The notes: a model not told the origin generated them from the sequence alone. A DNA stretch of 64,000 nucleotides from Bacteroidota bacterium (GCA_018267955.1 JAFDXL010000002.1:186001-250000); one strand, 5' to 3'. Positions 19,650-29,839 are shown, numbered from the stretch's first letter. A program made the numbers and translations.

Positions 19650-21989
19650 ATGATTGAGTGGTTTAAAAAACATCCCGAGTTCCTTAGGGCTGAAAGCAAA
19701 GCACTTGCTTCCAATGGCAACTACAAAGAGCTGTTTCAAAAAAGGCTCAAGTTTCTTGTGTCTCATGGTAATATATTGGTTAGACACAACGGTATCGCGA
19801 GGCATCCGATACTTATATTCTATCTTAACTCAACACCATATTCACTGCCGGAAGTCTATCCACTATCCAGACAGTTAACAGAGGCGGAGGTTGAGAATAT
19901 TGCAAACGGTGGGCAAAGCAATATCCCCGGTGACGCAATAAAGTACTTCTATGAATACAGGCACCAAAATGGGTCAGGGCCTCTATGCATTCTTGAGGCA
20001 GACAATCTTGACCGTGGATCATCATTTTTCGGCGTTACGACCATCTTAGGGCGTGTGCATGAATGGTTTAAAGCACATATCACAGGTGAGTTTCCTCCAG
20101 ATAGCGAAGAGGTTGAACTATCTGCACACTTTACCAATTTCAACAATGATTTGCGCCTTATCTACCCCGCGGAATTCCTTGATGAGTATTTTGTTGAAGG
20201 AGACTTTTTGGCGTTGTCCCTGTTTTCGCTGAACTCTGACAGAAATAAAAATGGTGCAACATTTTTTGGTGCGCGCCTGGCAGGCTTCACTAAGGCAGGC
20301 ATATATGAGAATAGCAAATATCCTATGCATCCATATCTCGTAAGGGAGGGATTTAACAGTGCTGAAGACTTTGAGACCAAAAAACCTCTGTTACAACGGC
20401 TTATTGACTCTGGTGAATATCTCAAAGGATTTTGGTTTGATATTGACATTGAGCCAACCCCATTCAAAGAAATAGGTAAGCTAATCGAACTTGTTGGAAA
20501 TGGTGATAGGAATACGGGACTGGCGCGGTTGGCTAAGGTCGGCTTAAACGATATCAAAATGCGACCCAACCAGTTATCTATAGCAGTTCGCTATAAAAAC
20601 CGCAAAGACATTGCCGAATTTCAACTGTTTACTCTCCATAAGTCCGACGCTGCAGAAGGCTTGGTCTTAGGTTCTGATATCGAGATGATCGAGAGCGCTT
20701 TAGCAGGCTATAATATGGTGAAAGCTGTAAAGTGCGAAAAATACACAGATGAAAGCTTTTTTCAACGTAATGGCAAACGTGCAGAAAGAAGTATGCTTGT
20801 TAAGCAAACCATTAACGTGATTGGTGCAGGAGCTATTGGTGGTGAAATAGCAGACTGCTTTAATAAAGCTGGAGTTGGTGAAATTAACATATTGGACAAT
20901 CAGATTATGGGAGCACAAAATAGTGTTAGGCACATTGCCGGAATGGAATATATGGGTTGGCCCAAAGCCGCAGCGCTGAGGGCGATACTCGAAAGCCACA
21001 ATCCCTTCATTAATGTCGCTGATTATCCATTTAATGTAAAAACATGTGAAATTGGCCAAATTATACCAGACAACTCGGTGACTGTATCCAGTATTGCAGA
21101 TGATAATACGGAGGGCTTTTTAAACGAACAGTGTGTGCTTTACGGGAAGACAGCATTTTACGTGCGAGCTTTGCGTGGGGGAAAGGCTGCCCGTATATTT
21201 AGAGTTATTCCTGGTCAGGATGCATGTTTCTACTGCTTGCAACTCTACCGGGACGACAAAAGCACATTTATTGATGTTCCATTTGACCCAGACTATCCCA
21301 CAGTTAAAAACGAATGCAATAATCCAATTAGACCCGGCAGTGCTGCTGATCTTAAACTAGCGGCTGCCCTGGCTTCCAGTATCATTATACAACAAATGGA
21401 TAAACCAACAGAAACCAATCATTGGATTTGGTCTGTCGAAGCTATCGAAGGAACGCCTATTGATCGTGGGTATGCAGTTAAGGAACAGCATATAGGCATT
21501 CATCCAGATTGCCCTTATTGTAATAGCGGCGTGAAAATAAAAGTAGAAATATCAGAAGATGTACTTGATGAAATAAAGCAACGTGTGGTCAGCAAAAGTG
21601 GAACAGAGACCGGTGGCGTTTTAGCTGGATACAACGAAAATGGTACGGTCTATATAACACATGCTTCGGATGCGGGTCCAAAGGCCATCGAAAAGCGAGA
21701 CCGTTTTGAAAAGGATGTAGAGTACTGCCAAGATTTTCTGGATAATCTGTATCAGCAATACGGTAGCAAAGCTATCTACGTTGGTGAATGGCATTCTCAT
21801 CCTAATAATAATAATAGGCCCAGCACAACCGACCTTACCAGTTTCCACAACATAGCAATGGGCCAATCCTATTTGGTTGACAAGCCAATTATGATAATTC
21901 TATCATCAACCGGCCAACCATCCTGTACGGTCCATCCGGCGGGAAAGCTGTATTACACCGTTGACTTGAAGGTAATCAGTGAAGAATGA
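19650..21989 (+). CDS. Fused E2-like / E1 (ThiF) / JAB deconjugase protein, prokaryotic ubiquitin-like system
   Basis: A 779-aa three-domain protein. The N-terminal part (about 1-330) looks E2-like: YSLPEVYPL precedes a candidate active-site Cys113 in GSGPLCILEAD. The E1/ThiF adenylation domain (about 383-600) has the nucleotide-binding VIGAGAIGGE (390-399), NSVRH (424-428) and a zinc knuckle made of CFYC (526-529) and CPYC (621-624). The C-terminal JAB/MPN+ peptidase has ETGGVLAGY (Glu653) and EWHSHP-x8-TTD (His715, His717, Asp728), an exact HxH-x10-D JAMM motif. All activities needed to activate, transfer and remove a ubiquitin-like tag are thus in one chain. No separate ubiquitin-like protein or CD-NTase is encoded beside it, unlike type II CBASS (Cap2/Cap3). 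Confidence 0.86.
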   Translation: MIEWFKKHPEFLRAESKALASNGNYKELFQKRLKFLVSHGNILVRHNGIARHPILIFYLNSTPYSLPEVYPLSRQLTEAEVENIANGGQSNIPGDAIKYFYEYRHQNGSGPLCILEADNLDRGSSFFGVTTILGRVHEWFKAHITGEFPPDSEEVELSAHFTNFNNDLRLIYPAEFLDEYFVEGDFLALSLFSLNSDRNKNGATFFGARLAGFTKAGIYENSKYPMHPYLVREGFNSAEDFETKKPLLQRLIDSGEYLKGFWFDIDIEPTPFKEIGKLIELVGNGDRNTGLARLAKVGLNDIKMRPNQLSIAVRYKNRKDIAEFQLFTLHKSDAAEGLVLGSDIEMIESALAGYNMVKAVKCEKYTDESFFQRNGKRAERSMLVKQTINVIGAGAIGGEIADCFNKAGVGEINILDNQIMGAQNSVRHIAGMEYMGWPKAAALRAILESHNPFINVADYPFNVKTCEIGQIIPDNSVTVSSIADDNTEGFLNEQCVLYGKTAFYVRALRGGKAARIFRVIPGQDACFYCLQLYRDDKSTFIDVPFDPDYPTVKNECNNPIRPGSAADLKLAAALASSIIIQQMDKPTETNHWIWSVEAIEGTPIDRGYAVKEQHIGIHPDCPYCNSGVKIKVEISEDVLDEIKQRVVSKSGTETGGVLAGYNENGTVYITHASDAGPKAIEKRDRFEKDVEYCQDFLDNLYQQYGSKAIYVGEWHSHPNNNNRPSTTDLTSFHNIAMGQSYLVDKPIMIILSSTGQPSCTVHPAGKLYYTVDLKVISEE

Positions 21990-21995
21990 ATTTTC

Positions 21996-22493
21996 ATGAG
22001 CAAAATAGAAAAATTTAAAAGGCTTATAATGAACAAAACCGTATCAGTAATATTCGTCTTGATTTATCTGCTATCGTTTCTGGCGGCCGAGACAGTTTTT
22101 GGATACAATCTTTTATATGGGTCGATTTTCCCAAATAGTGATTATGATCTATTGTTCCGATGTATAGCAGTTGGGGGCATCGGAGGTATCCTGTATTGCT
22201 TACGAGGTACGTATCTCAATTTTTGCGTAACTAAAAGCTGGGATAATGATTGGATAGTTTGGTACATAGTCAGACCTATAGCTAGCTTGATTTCGGGTGG
22301 GGTTAGTTGCTTATTCTTAAAGGCAGGCTTACTTGTTCTTGAAGCCGAAAAGGAGACAGATGCCAGCAATCTAGGCTTCTACGCATTAGCATTTATTGCA
22401 GGCCTCAACGTGGATAAGTTCATAGCAAAAATAGAAGAATTGGCCAAGGCTACATGGGGTATAGATAAATCACGCAGCGCTGATAAAAATTAG
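21996..22493 (+). CDS. Small multi-pass membrane protein, third gene of the E2-E1-JAB operon
   Basis: A 165-aa protein with about four hydrophobic segments (residues about 14-38, 52-68, 88-112 and 124-140) and a charged C-terminal tail. The segment GFYALAFIAGLNVDKFIAKIEEL near the C-terminus resembles a helix found at the end of several small membrane effectors, but I cannot name a family. It starts 7 bp after the JAB-protein stop, so it belongs to the same operon. By analogy with defence operons that end in a membrane protein, it may be the effector that damages the membrane, or the tagged or guarded target. This is inference from context. Confidence 0.65.
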   Translation: MSKIEKFKRLIMNKTVSVIFVLIYLLSFLAAETVFGYNLLYGSIFPNSDYDLLFRCIAVGGIGGILYCLRGTYLNFCVTKSWDNDWIVWYIVRPIASLISGGVSCLFLKAGLLVLEAEKETDASNLGFYALAFIAGLNVDKFIAKIEELAKATWGIDKSRSADKN

Positions 22494-22575
22494 TTAGTAA
22501 TGACATTAGCCAATGACTCATACAAATTAAAGATTGATTTAAAAATTGATTAATTCTAGTAAAATCACTTTAATC

Positions 22576-25500
22576 ATGCAACAAAGCTTAAACTCACTTT
22601 GCGACTGTGGAAGCGGTAAAAAATATAAACGTTGTTGTTTCCTTAATTTAACAGCTAAGGACGACAATTCATTTCTAAAAAAATACAATACAAACGATTT
22701 ACTAAAAACATTTGCTGCACTATCCGTTCTACCCACAAATCACGGTAAGAATATTCGCCTAGATAGCCTCACAGCTGATGCACTGCTAAGCTATAATACT
22801 AAAGACAAATACCCATCTTCGACAGAGCTAAATAAATTTCTAAAAGCAAATTACCTTTCCCATGCGAGCGAAGATCCACCTGAGAATTTATTTACAGATC
22901 GTATAGTTTTTTACGGTGGAGATAGTATAGTTTTCCCTGGCATTACTGGTAATGGCGCAACTACATTGTCATGGTTGATAGAGACAATATTCAAACGCGG
23001 TAATCAGACTTTACCTAAGGAATTTCTTTCAAATTGCTGGCACGCTTGTAAACTGATACTGACATTATCAAACAGAATTGCTGAAAGAGCAAGCTACACG
23101 CGCTATATGGCTGGGACTGCAACAGCAAAGAAAATTCAGTCTGCCGATAAAGAAGTCCTTTCAGAGTTGAAAGCAGCAGTGACAATTTCTAACGACGAGT
23201 TGCTCATATTGACAGAAAGCCTAGAAGTATCCAATTCTATAATCCAAGATTTCCTAATAGACAGAAATAACACCCAACTGAAGAGTAGACATGTTGAGGA
23301 TAATCCGATCCTACGCAACCCCATTTACTTCGATGGCCACGAATACATAATAGTGTCACCTACAAATCTTTGCTATGCACTCGTTGATTGGATTTGGTCT
23401 CAAGCAAAAAACTGGTCGTGTGCTAGCGCGTTAAATCAGCTTTATCATGAAGGTCTCTGGCACAAGCAGAATATGTATCTAAGGCAAATGAACTTCGCGT
23501 TACTAAAAAAGTTTCCAAAGCTAGATTTGAAAAAAAAGCCCCCAGTATATTGGGGATTATATCAATTCGATGATGATAAAATAGCATTAGTCGAATACGC
23601 GTACGATGATGGAAAAAACTATGCATCTAACAACATAGGCAGGCTAGACGCAACAGCCGCAAAAGAATTTCGAAAACATGTTTTTGAAACTTTAAGAGCA
23701 GACCCCGCGTACAAAAACTTCGAATTCTTTGATTTGGTAATGCTATCAAGCATAGGTAGATCATTCAATGCTCCAACCGATCCAATCGATGGAATCAGGA
23801 CTTTAGCAATCTCTGTTTCAGAATTTGAAGTTCTCGCACTGAAAAACGATTGTGACGCGATTGACTTGTGGAAATATACCACCGCGCAAAAGGAACAGAT
23901 GCCCTTAAATTCAGTATTGTTTAGCGTTCTTGATAATTATAAACTGTATAAAGAGCATAACGATTCATTTTATCTATCTGATGAGCACACCTTTACACAC
24001 ATCGCAACTCAACTCGGATACGGCTCAATAGGCTTTCAAAAGCAAGTTGCCGAAGATTGTGATATCCACTCTGCACTGTTTCTAAATGCTGGCAAACCGG
24101 CATATAAATTAGTTCAGAAAATAGACAAGAATGCTCCAATTTATGCGAGTAGATTGGATGCTATAAATAATGTTTTGGATTTTTACGTCGCTGGCTATCT
24201 GTATCCAATTTGGGTAAAGCCAAATGATAGTGTTACTATGACCACAAATGACATAAGACACACTGTGTTCTGGTTTACAGACGCTATATCTTATTGGCTA
24301 TGGCAAGCGACAACAGTTATAAAAGGCAGAGTTGACAATATACTACTACAGCCACTTGATATTACTTTTACATTTAGCGACGCAAAGTATTTTGAGGATT
24401 TGACGCAGTCTGTAGCATACAATGCAAAAATCAGAGAGAAGTTTCTCGTTACCAAAACACCAACCGGATTCAATATTGAAATTCCGGCTGAGATTATCCC
24501 GTATTTGAACAAAGCTGATAATGAAGGAGAACGTGCTTTATTAGAAGCTATTATTAGCGGGTTTAATCTGGTGCCAGATAGTCCTATAAATCTATTCGAT
24601 CAAATAGAACTGGAGAAAATAATCGAGGCTGTTGCTCCCTTAGGACAGAAAAAGAAAATATATATCATTAATACAGCTGGAAACCTTTTGATGAATCGCG
24701 ATAATCTTGTTGATTACAGGTATATCCAGCAATATGATACTAGTGTAGTTTTAAATCAACTGGTGCCATTACTAGGCAATGATTGCCCACCTATTGGTGA
24801 AATAAATGATCGGAAAGAAAAGATCAAGTTATGTAGGCTTGTAGTGACACGTAGCCTTGAATTACTAACTAAAACAATTAGCCAATATAATTGTGAAGAA
24901 TTAATACAACGGCTCATCTCCCTTAACGAAAGTCTAATCCAAAAAAAAGAAGACATAAAAATAACAACGCCTACCAGGCTAGCCTGTTATTTCTCGATAC
25001 CGAAGGTGTTAGCTGATCTACGTGAAAGCCAACAAAACATAAACCGGACAACGATATCAGTTAGATGTCTAATTGAACACGTGGCAGCCGAACAAATATC
25101 TGGTCAAAAGCCCGTGAGTACCTGCGCTATAGATGAACTTATAGCAATAATGGAAACGATTCTGACTTGGGGTTCATTGGGCGATCAATTAAATTTTGAC
25201 TTGTTTGATATTGGCATGTCAATTCTACCAACTGGCAGAATAGGAACAGACAAAAAGGATTTCAAAGAGATTTTTGAACCTTATTTCAATTCTAAAACGC
25301 AAGAAGACCTAACGGATGCAATAAAGTTATTCGAACGCAATTTCACTGACCCAGAAACCTATGCAGATAAAGATTTTCCAAAAAATATTGACGAGGCATT
25401 CAAATTTGACTATGGAATAAGCTTCTTGAGACTTTGTTATTTCATAGATAGCGTGGCCGAAGTCGGATTTAAACAGGGTAACTCTTATTGTACTTTACCT

Positions 25501-26328
25501 TCATCGGCTTTATTCGATGAGGTTAATGAAGTGTCGGATGAACCTTTCGAAAAGGATGAATACGATGCAGCAATTAACTACCTAGTACTAGGCTTTCGAG
25601 GAAAGGTCACTAATAGGCCCGCTGGCTGCGATAATAATGACATCTCACCGTGGAGATTTAACAGGCAACTTTCATTTTTACGACGTCCCCTGGTGCAAAT
25701 TGAACTGTCGGCAAATGGTGCGCCAAGCTTGTACTGGGGTGCAAGAGAAATGCTTCTCACAAAGCGTTATATTTTTGATGCTATGCAGTCCGGGCGTTTA
25801 AAAGTAGTAGAGAGCGGCAAACTCAACAAGGTTATAGGGAAACTTGCTAACTCACGAGGCGATAGTTTGGTTGAAAGGGTTAAAAAAGTCCTTGAGAGCG
25901 ATGCAACATTGAACGTAACAACAGAAGTGACACTCTCCCCAACTGGAAATCTTAAAAATGGCACCGATATTGGCGATATTGATTGTTTAGTGGTTGCGCC
26001 TGCGTTTAAAGCTATATTTAGTTTAGAATGTAAAAACATGGGGACGAGCAGGAATATAAAAGAAATGGTCGAGGAATTTTCCAAGTTGTTTGGCAGTGAA
26101 TCCGATAAAGGCTGGATTGAAAAGCATGAAAGACGACATGAGTGGCTTGCCAATAACTTAGAAAAAGTTTCTGAGCTGCTTGGAATGGACTTAACTGGTT
26201 ATAGAATTATATCAGCTTTCATAACTAGAGAAAGTATGTTGTCACCCTTTTTAAGAACTGATATTTCCCTGCCGTTCACTACTCTATATAATCTGGAAAG
26301 TACAGGCCTATCGACTCTAATAAAATAG
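22576..26328 (+). CDS. Large protein with N-terminal SEC-C zinc motif and C-terminal PD-(D/E)xK-like nuclease domain
   Basis: About 1250 aa. I chose the ATG at 22576 rather than the TTG at 22546 because the SEC-C motif (CDCGSGKKYKRCC, Cys9-Cys21) then sits right at the N-terminus, as is usual. The long middle part has no motif I recognise. The C-terminus (about 1085-1230) has TTEVTL, GTDIGDIDCLVV (Asp1136) and FSLECKN (Glu1151, Lys1153), the D-x14-ExK spacing of restriction-endonuclease-like nucleases of the NERD/Mrr type. It begins 80 bp after the membrane-protein gene on the same strand. The combination suggests a nuclease effector in a conflict system, perhaps with SEC-C binding protein or RNA. 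The central region could be a sensor. Confidence 0.7.
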   Translation: MQQSLNSLCDCGSGKKYKRCCFLNLTAKDDNSFLKKYNTNDLLKTFAALSVLPTNHGKNIRLDSLTADALLSYNTKDKYPSSTELNKFLKANYLSHASEDPPENLFTDRIVFYGGDSIVFPGITGNGATTLSWLIETIFKRGNQTLPKEFLSNCWHACKLILTLSNRIAERASYTRYMAGTATAKKIQSADKEVLSELKAAVTISNDELLILTESLEVSNSIIQDFLIDRNNTQLKSRHVEDNPILRNPIYFDGHEYIIVSPTNLCYALVDWIWSQAKNWSCASALNQLYHEGLWHKQNMYLRQMNFALLKKFPKLDLKKKPPVYWGLYQFDDDKIALVEYAYDDGKNYASNNIGRLDATAAKEFRKHVFETLRADPAYKNFEFFDLVMLSSIGRSFNAPTDPIDGIRTLAISVSEFEVLALKNDCDAIDLWKYTTAQKEQMPLNSVLFSVLDNYKLYKEHNDSFYLSDEHTFTHIATQLGYGSIGFQKQVAEDCDIHSALFLNAGKPAYKLVQKIDKNAPIYASRLDAINNVLDFYVAGYLYPIWVKPNDSVTMTTNDIRHTVFWFTDAISYWLWQATTVIKGRVDNILLQPLDITFTFSDAKYFEDLTQSVAYNAKIREKFLVTKTPTGFNIEIPAEIIPYLNKADNEGERALLEAIISGFNLVPDSPINLFDQIELEKIIEAVAPLGQKKKIYIINTAGNLLMNRDNLVDYRYIQQYDTSVVLNQLVPLLGNDCPPIGEINDRKEKIKLCRLVVTRSLELLTKTISQYNCEELIQRLISLNESLIQKKEDIKITTPTRLACYFSIPKVLADLRESQQNINRTTISVRCLIEHVAAEQISGQKPVSTCAIDELIAIMETILTWGSLGDQLNFDLFDIGMSILPTGRIGTDKKDFKEIFEPYFNSKTQEDLTDAIKLFERNFTDPETYADKDFPKNIDEAFKFDYGISFLRLCYFIDSVAEVGFKQGNSYCTLPSSALFDEVNEVSDEPFEKDEYDAAINYLVLGFRGKVTNRPAGCDNNDISPWRFNRQLSFLRRPLVQIELSANGAPSLYWGAREMLLTKRYIFDAMQSGRLKVVESGKLNKVIGKLANSRGDSLVERVKKVLESDATLNVTTEVTLSPTGNLKNGTDIGDIDCLVVAPAFKAIFSLECKNMGTSRNIKEMVEEFSKLFGSESDKGWIEKHERRHEWLANNLEKVSELLGMDLTGYRIISAFITRESMLSPFLRTDISLPFTTLYNLESTGLSTLIK

Positions 26329-26388
26329 AAGAGACTGCAATTGGTTATATTCTAATCCAATTTAATTGTCATCTAAAAATTTTAAAAC

Positions 26389-28134
26389 ATGAACGTTCCT
26401 GAAAGGTACAAGGAGCTATTTGAAAGCTTTGATAACAATATTTCGCTCGCTTTGTCCGAGCAAAAGATAGGGCATAAAATTCTTGAATTGACGCCGGAGC
26501 CTTCACACGCTTCTGAATTTGAGAAGGCCGAATTGTTTGCGTTTCAATTTGTAGAGATATATAAAGGGACAGAAAGTCCAGAGATATTCTACAAGCCTCA
26601 TAGAAGCCGTCCGTTACCTGATGGTTCAGAACAAGTCTATCCTGACATTGCAGAGGTAACGCCAACGATGATGGAGTATTGGATGTGGCGTGCTCAGTCA
26701 TCTAAGCATCCTGTCATGAGAGCACGTTATGCTGGCTTGGCATATGAATTTCAAAAGCAAGTGAGTGACACATACCCTAACTACGCAATTGGACAGATAT
26801 TCTCACAATCGCTAATTGAAACAGTTAATCGAAATCTAATCTCGGAGATTGCATATAAGGCTGGGAAGTTGGAGAAGGCGCTTACTGTTTCATTAAAGCT
26901 GAAGGATTCGACGGGAACTGCGAATGCCAAAAATGAACTATTAGCGTTAGACAAGTCAGTATCACTCACAGAAACCAAAAACTTCTGGACGTATGGTTTT
27001 GATATTCTGCTTCTAAAACAGAAAGGTGTCGCAACTGAAGAAGAAGAAGGTTATTTAATAGAAAGTTTGGAGCAAAGGTTCAAAGAGTTTGTTTCCCTTG
27101 ATGAAAATGCTGCCTGGGAAGCAGCTAAGCGCCTTTCAGATTATTACAAAAAAAAGAACGATAAAAACAATACGCTACGCATTCTAACAGCTATTGAAGC
27201 GGCTGTTACATCATTCACGGAAGAAAATCCCTCATTTCAGAAAATATACTGGCTGGAAAAGCTATACAAGCTTTTTGAGCAGCGGGGCTTTAAAGCAAAT
27301 GGTGGAAAGCTCTTGATTCAAATTCGGGAAATTTCCAAACTCGCGATTGAGGAAATGAAAGCGGTTCAAGGTTCAACTACTATTAACCAGTCCCAAATCG
27401 ACGATCTGGTAAATGAACTTTTGAAAATTAATGGGGATAATTTATTTATTACTCTTGCATTGCGTTATTCGTTAGATAGGGAATCCATTGAGAGGGAGGT
27501 ACAAGGCTTTGCTACTCAAAACTCAATTTATTCGCTATTCAAAAAAGAAGTACATGATGCAAAAGGTCGAAAAATAGGTTTACTACCTCCAGTAAGCCAC
27601 AACACAGAACCCTACATTGTTCAAAAGGCTGCTTTCCAAATTCAATTCAATTCGTTGTTTTTCCGATTTATCGTTGATGAAGGAATGAAAAGAGAGATAT
27701 TGGATGCAACTGAAGTGCTGAATTATATAAAGCTGTCACCAATCTTTGAAAACGCAAACTTATCAATTATTAGAAAAGCCACAGAGTACTACTTCGTGAA
27801 AGACTATGTCGGCTTTATCCATACAATTATTCCACAGATTGAAGAAGCAATTCGTAATCTTATAGAGAAAAATGGTGGTAACGTTCTCGTAGAAAAAGAC
27901 GGCTTTTATATGCTACGCACATTAGACCATTTATTAAATGATGCGATTGCCATGGATACACTGGGAAGTTCATTATGCCTGCATCTTAGAGCTCTTCTTA
28001 CCGATAAAGTTGGAATGAATTTGCGAAATAATGTAATGCATGGCATCATCAATCCAGACAAGTTCAATCAAATGAATGCTGATTCAATATTGATTGCCCT
28101 TTTAGTTTTGGTGCTAAAGAGTATTCCAGAATAA
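26389..28134 (+). CDS. Helical protein with C-terminal HEPN-like Rx4H motif (DUF4209-like)
   Basis: A 581-aa predominantly helical soluble protein. The C-terminal 150 residues contain PQIEEAIRNLIEKNGG and then GMNLRNNVMHGI, giving Arg546-x4-His551. This arrangement matches the Rx4-6H motif of HEPN ribonucleases and the C-terminal domain I associate with DUF4209 proteins. The N-terminal 350 residues have TPR-like helical character without a clear repeat. It lies 60 bp downstream of the SEC-C/nuclease gene and may be co-expressed. HEPN proteins are common toxin or abortive-infection effectors, but no antitoxin-like partner is obvious here. The family name is from memory and should be checked. 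Confidence 0.6.
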   Translation: MNVPERYKELFESFDNNISLALSEQKIGHKILELTPEPSHASEFEKAELFAFQFVEIYKGTESPEIFYKPHRSRPLPDGSEQVYPDIAEVTPTMMEYWMWRAQSSKHPVMRARYAGLAYEFQKQVSDTYPNYAIGQIFSQSLIETVNRNLISEIAYKAGKLEKALTVSLKLKDSTGTANAKNELLALDKSVSLTETKNFWTYGFDILLLKQKGVATEEEEGYLIESLEQRFKEFVSLDENAAWEAAKRLSDYYKKKNDKNNTLRILTAIEAAVTSFTEENPSFQKIYWLEKLYKLFEQRGFKANGGKLLIQIREISKLAIEEMKAVQGSTTINQSQIDDLVNELLKINGDNLFITLALRYSLDRESIEREVQGFATQNSIYSLFKKEVHDAKGRKIGLLPPVSHNTEPYIVQKAAFQIQFNSLFFRFIVDEGMKREILDATEVLNYIKLSPIFENANLSIIRKATEYYFVKDYVGFIHTIIPQIEEAIRNLIEKNGGNVLVEKDGFYMLRTLDHLLNDAIAMDTLGSSLCLHLRALLTDKVGMNLRNNVMHGIINPDKFNQMNADSILIALLVLVLKSIPE

Positions 28135-28188
28135 AAGCAATGGAATGGAAAAGTTCGATAAATTGACTATGCTCATAAATATAAGAAT

Positions 28189-28989
28189 ATGGATCACAAG
28201 AGTGAAATGAAGGAATTAGGGACCGGAATCATTAAAGCTGCAATTGGGGCAGTGCCTGTTGGGGGAAGTCTACTCAATGAGTTGATTTTTGAAGTTCGAG
28301 GCAGGGTAAAGCAAAGCCGGTACAACAGTTTTGTAGATGCATTAGGGCAGTACATGAATTCTCAGTTTCAAGTACCATTGTCGATTGAGCAAATTGAGGA
28401 AGAGCAAATCGGAGATTTTTTTGAACAAGTGGTAGTCAAAGTAGTTAGAATAAATGCTCAGAAAAACATTGACGCTTTGAAACGTTTATTAGCATCTCAA
28501 ATAATTAGTCCGGAAAACTTTGATTATGCGGAGGTCCTCGCCGATTTGATATCAGAGATGTCACCTAACGAACTAATGATTATGCAGAAGATCACCGAGG
28601 ACAGCGGGGAATATGCCGATCACTATGCGGAATATTACAAAGAACATCGTGAACTAGAAATGCTTCACAGCCGAAAGCGCGAACGTAAAGGTGACCTTGA
28701 AGGGTCTGACGATACATGGACTTACACGCAAGCGGATAGTAAGCTACAGCAATTGGTAAGCGAACAAGAAGAAAAAGTTAAGCAATTAGGGGAACTGCTA
28801 GAAAGTAAACGTACCGCCTTCGAGCCTGGCACATATGAGCTTGATCCTTGGGAATTCTATTTTCATCTTAGCCAGCTGGTTAGGAAAGGTATTGTTTTGG
28901 ATGAAAGCGGCGGTCTTGGAGCATCTGCTTTGTCAGTGATTAAACCTAATCAAGTCGCCTTCGATATATTGGGTTTTTTAAATGAATAA
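28189..28989 (+). CDS. Uncharacterised 266-aa protein with hydrophobic N-terminal helix and coiled coil
   Basis: I do not recognise the family. The N-terminal 35 residues form a hydrophobic, Gly-rich segment (IIKAAIGAVPVGGSLLNELIF) that could be amphipathic or membrane-active. A helical region follows to about residue 130. A charged segment with a likely coiled coil lies around 178-205 (LQQLVSEQEEKVKQLGELLESK), and a short C-terminal winged-helix-like part ends in PNQVAFDILGFL. It follows the Rx4H gene by 54 bp on the same strand inside the defence-like block. A role in the same conflict locus is inferred only from position. Confidence 0.55.
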   Translation: MDHKSEMKELGTGIIKAAIGAVPVGGSLLNELIFEVRGRVKQSRYNSFVDALGQYMNSQFQVPLSIEQIEEEQIGDFFEQVVVKVVRINAQKNIDALKRLLASQIISPENFDYAEVLADLISEMSPNELMIMQKITEDSGEYADHYAEYYKEHRELEMLHSRKRERKGDLEGSDDTWTYTQADSKLQQLVSEQEEKVKQLGELLESKRTAFEPGTYELDPWEFYFHLSQLVRKGIVLDESGGLGASALSVIKPNQVAFDILGFLNE

Positions 28990-29101
28990 ATGTTAGATTA
29001 GCAACACTAAAGCTAACCTTTTGTTTTACTCATACGGATAGCCTCCTAATAAGAAAAACACAACTTTAAAACTATTTTTAAGATAAAATACGCAACCGTC
29101 T

Positions 29102-29839
29102 ATGATGACTAAAGAACAAATTGGTCAAGTTATAAATAAGGACTTCCCTGGCGTATACGCTCCAACTACCGAGCCAACTAAATTGATTTTTGAGGATGGT
29201 AGAGAACTCGTGGGGTATTTTGAACATACAGAAGATTCAACCAGACTTGAAAAGGAAAACAAATTCACGTTTGTTCAGTTCGGCGAAGACAATAAAAACT
29301 ATCGCGCGACCAGAGATTCTAAATACGTAACGGTAATTAATGGTAACGAATTGAAGGGTATTGAATATCCATCGTATTCGTCTGTTTTAATGAAACGGCT
29401 TACCCGTATACAAGATGTTTTAAAAGAACATGACTGGACCACATTTAAAAACCAATGGGTAGAGTCAATCAATAATTTGTTTAGCCAGATAATGTACAAG
29501 TGGCTGCAGGAGTTTGAATCGGCCAAATTAATGACCTTTTCAATTATTCCAGTAAGGAGATATGAAAGCAACATCGGTGAATACTTAACCACCACTCTTG
29601 AGATAGCCTTAATACAAGAAAAAGTAATTGTATTTGAACCTATAGCCGCAATTACATCTGAATTTGATGGTCGAGTAGATTTCTATATGGTTGGAAATGT
29701 CTATAAGAAAGTTTCTCTTTTGAGGAATGTAAAGGAAAAGGAAACCACTTGGATTTTGGCAAAGTCCTACAATCAAGCAGATTACTTGCCGTTAACCAAA
29801 GAATTGCTCTTAAAACAAATTGCTGAATGGTTACAATAA
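29102..29839 (+). CDS. Uncharacterised 245-aa protein, first gene of a coupled pair
   Basis: A soluble alpha/beta protein with no signal peptide or membrane segment and no motif I recognise. The N-terminus (FPGVYAPTTEPTKLIFEDGRELVGYFEH) resembles a small beta-barrel; the rest is mixed. Its end overlaps the start of the HEPN-like gene by 13 bp, so translation is probably coupled and the two products may act together, possibly as sensor or antitoxin and HEPN effector. The start ATG at 29102 is followed by a second ATG (29105), leaving one residue of ambiguity. Confidence 0.55.
   Translation: MMTKEQIGQVINKDFPGVYAPTTEPTKLIFEDGRELVGYFEHTEDSTRLEKENKFTFVQFGEDNKNYRATRDSKYVTVINGNELKGIEYPSYSSVLMKRLTRIQDVLKEHDWTTFKNQWVESINNLFSQIMYKWLQEFESAKLMTFSIIPVRRYESNIGEYLTTTLEIALIQEKVIVFEPIAAITSEFDGRVDFYMVGNVYKKVSLLRNVKEKETTWILAKSYNQADYLPLTKELLLKQIAEWLQ

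Noticed and set aside
19650-21989. Type II CBASS Cap2/Cap3 locus
   Set aside because: No CD-NTase gene lies nearby, E1-E2 and JAB are in one chain, and an MBL gene replaces the usual first gene; calling it CBASS would go beyond the evidence.
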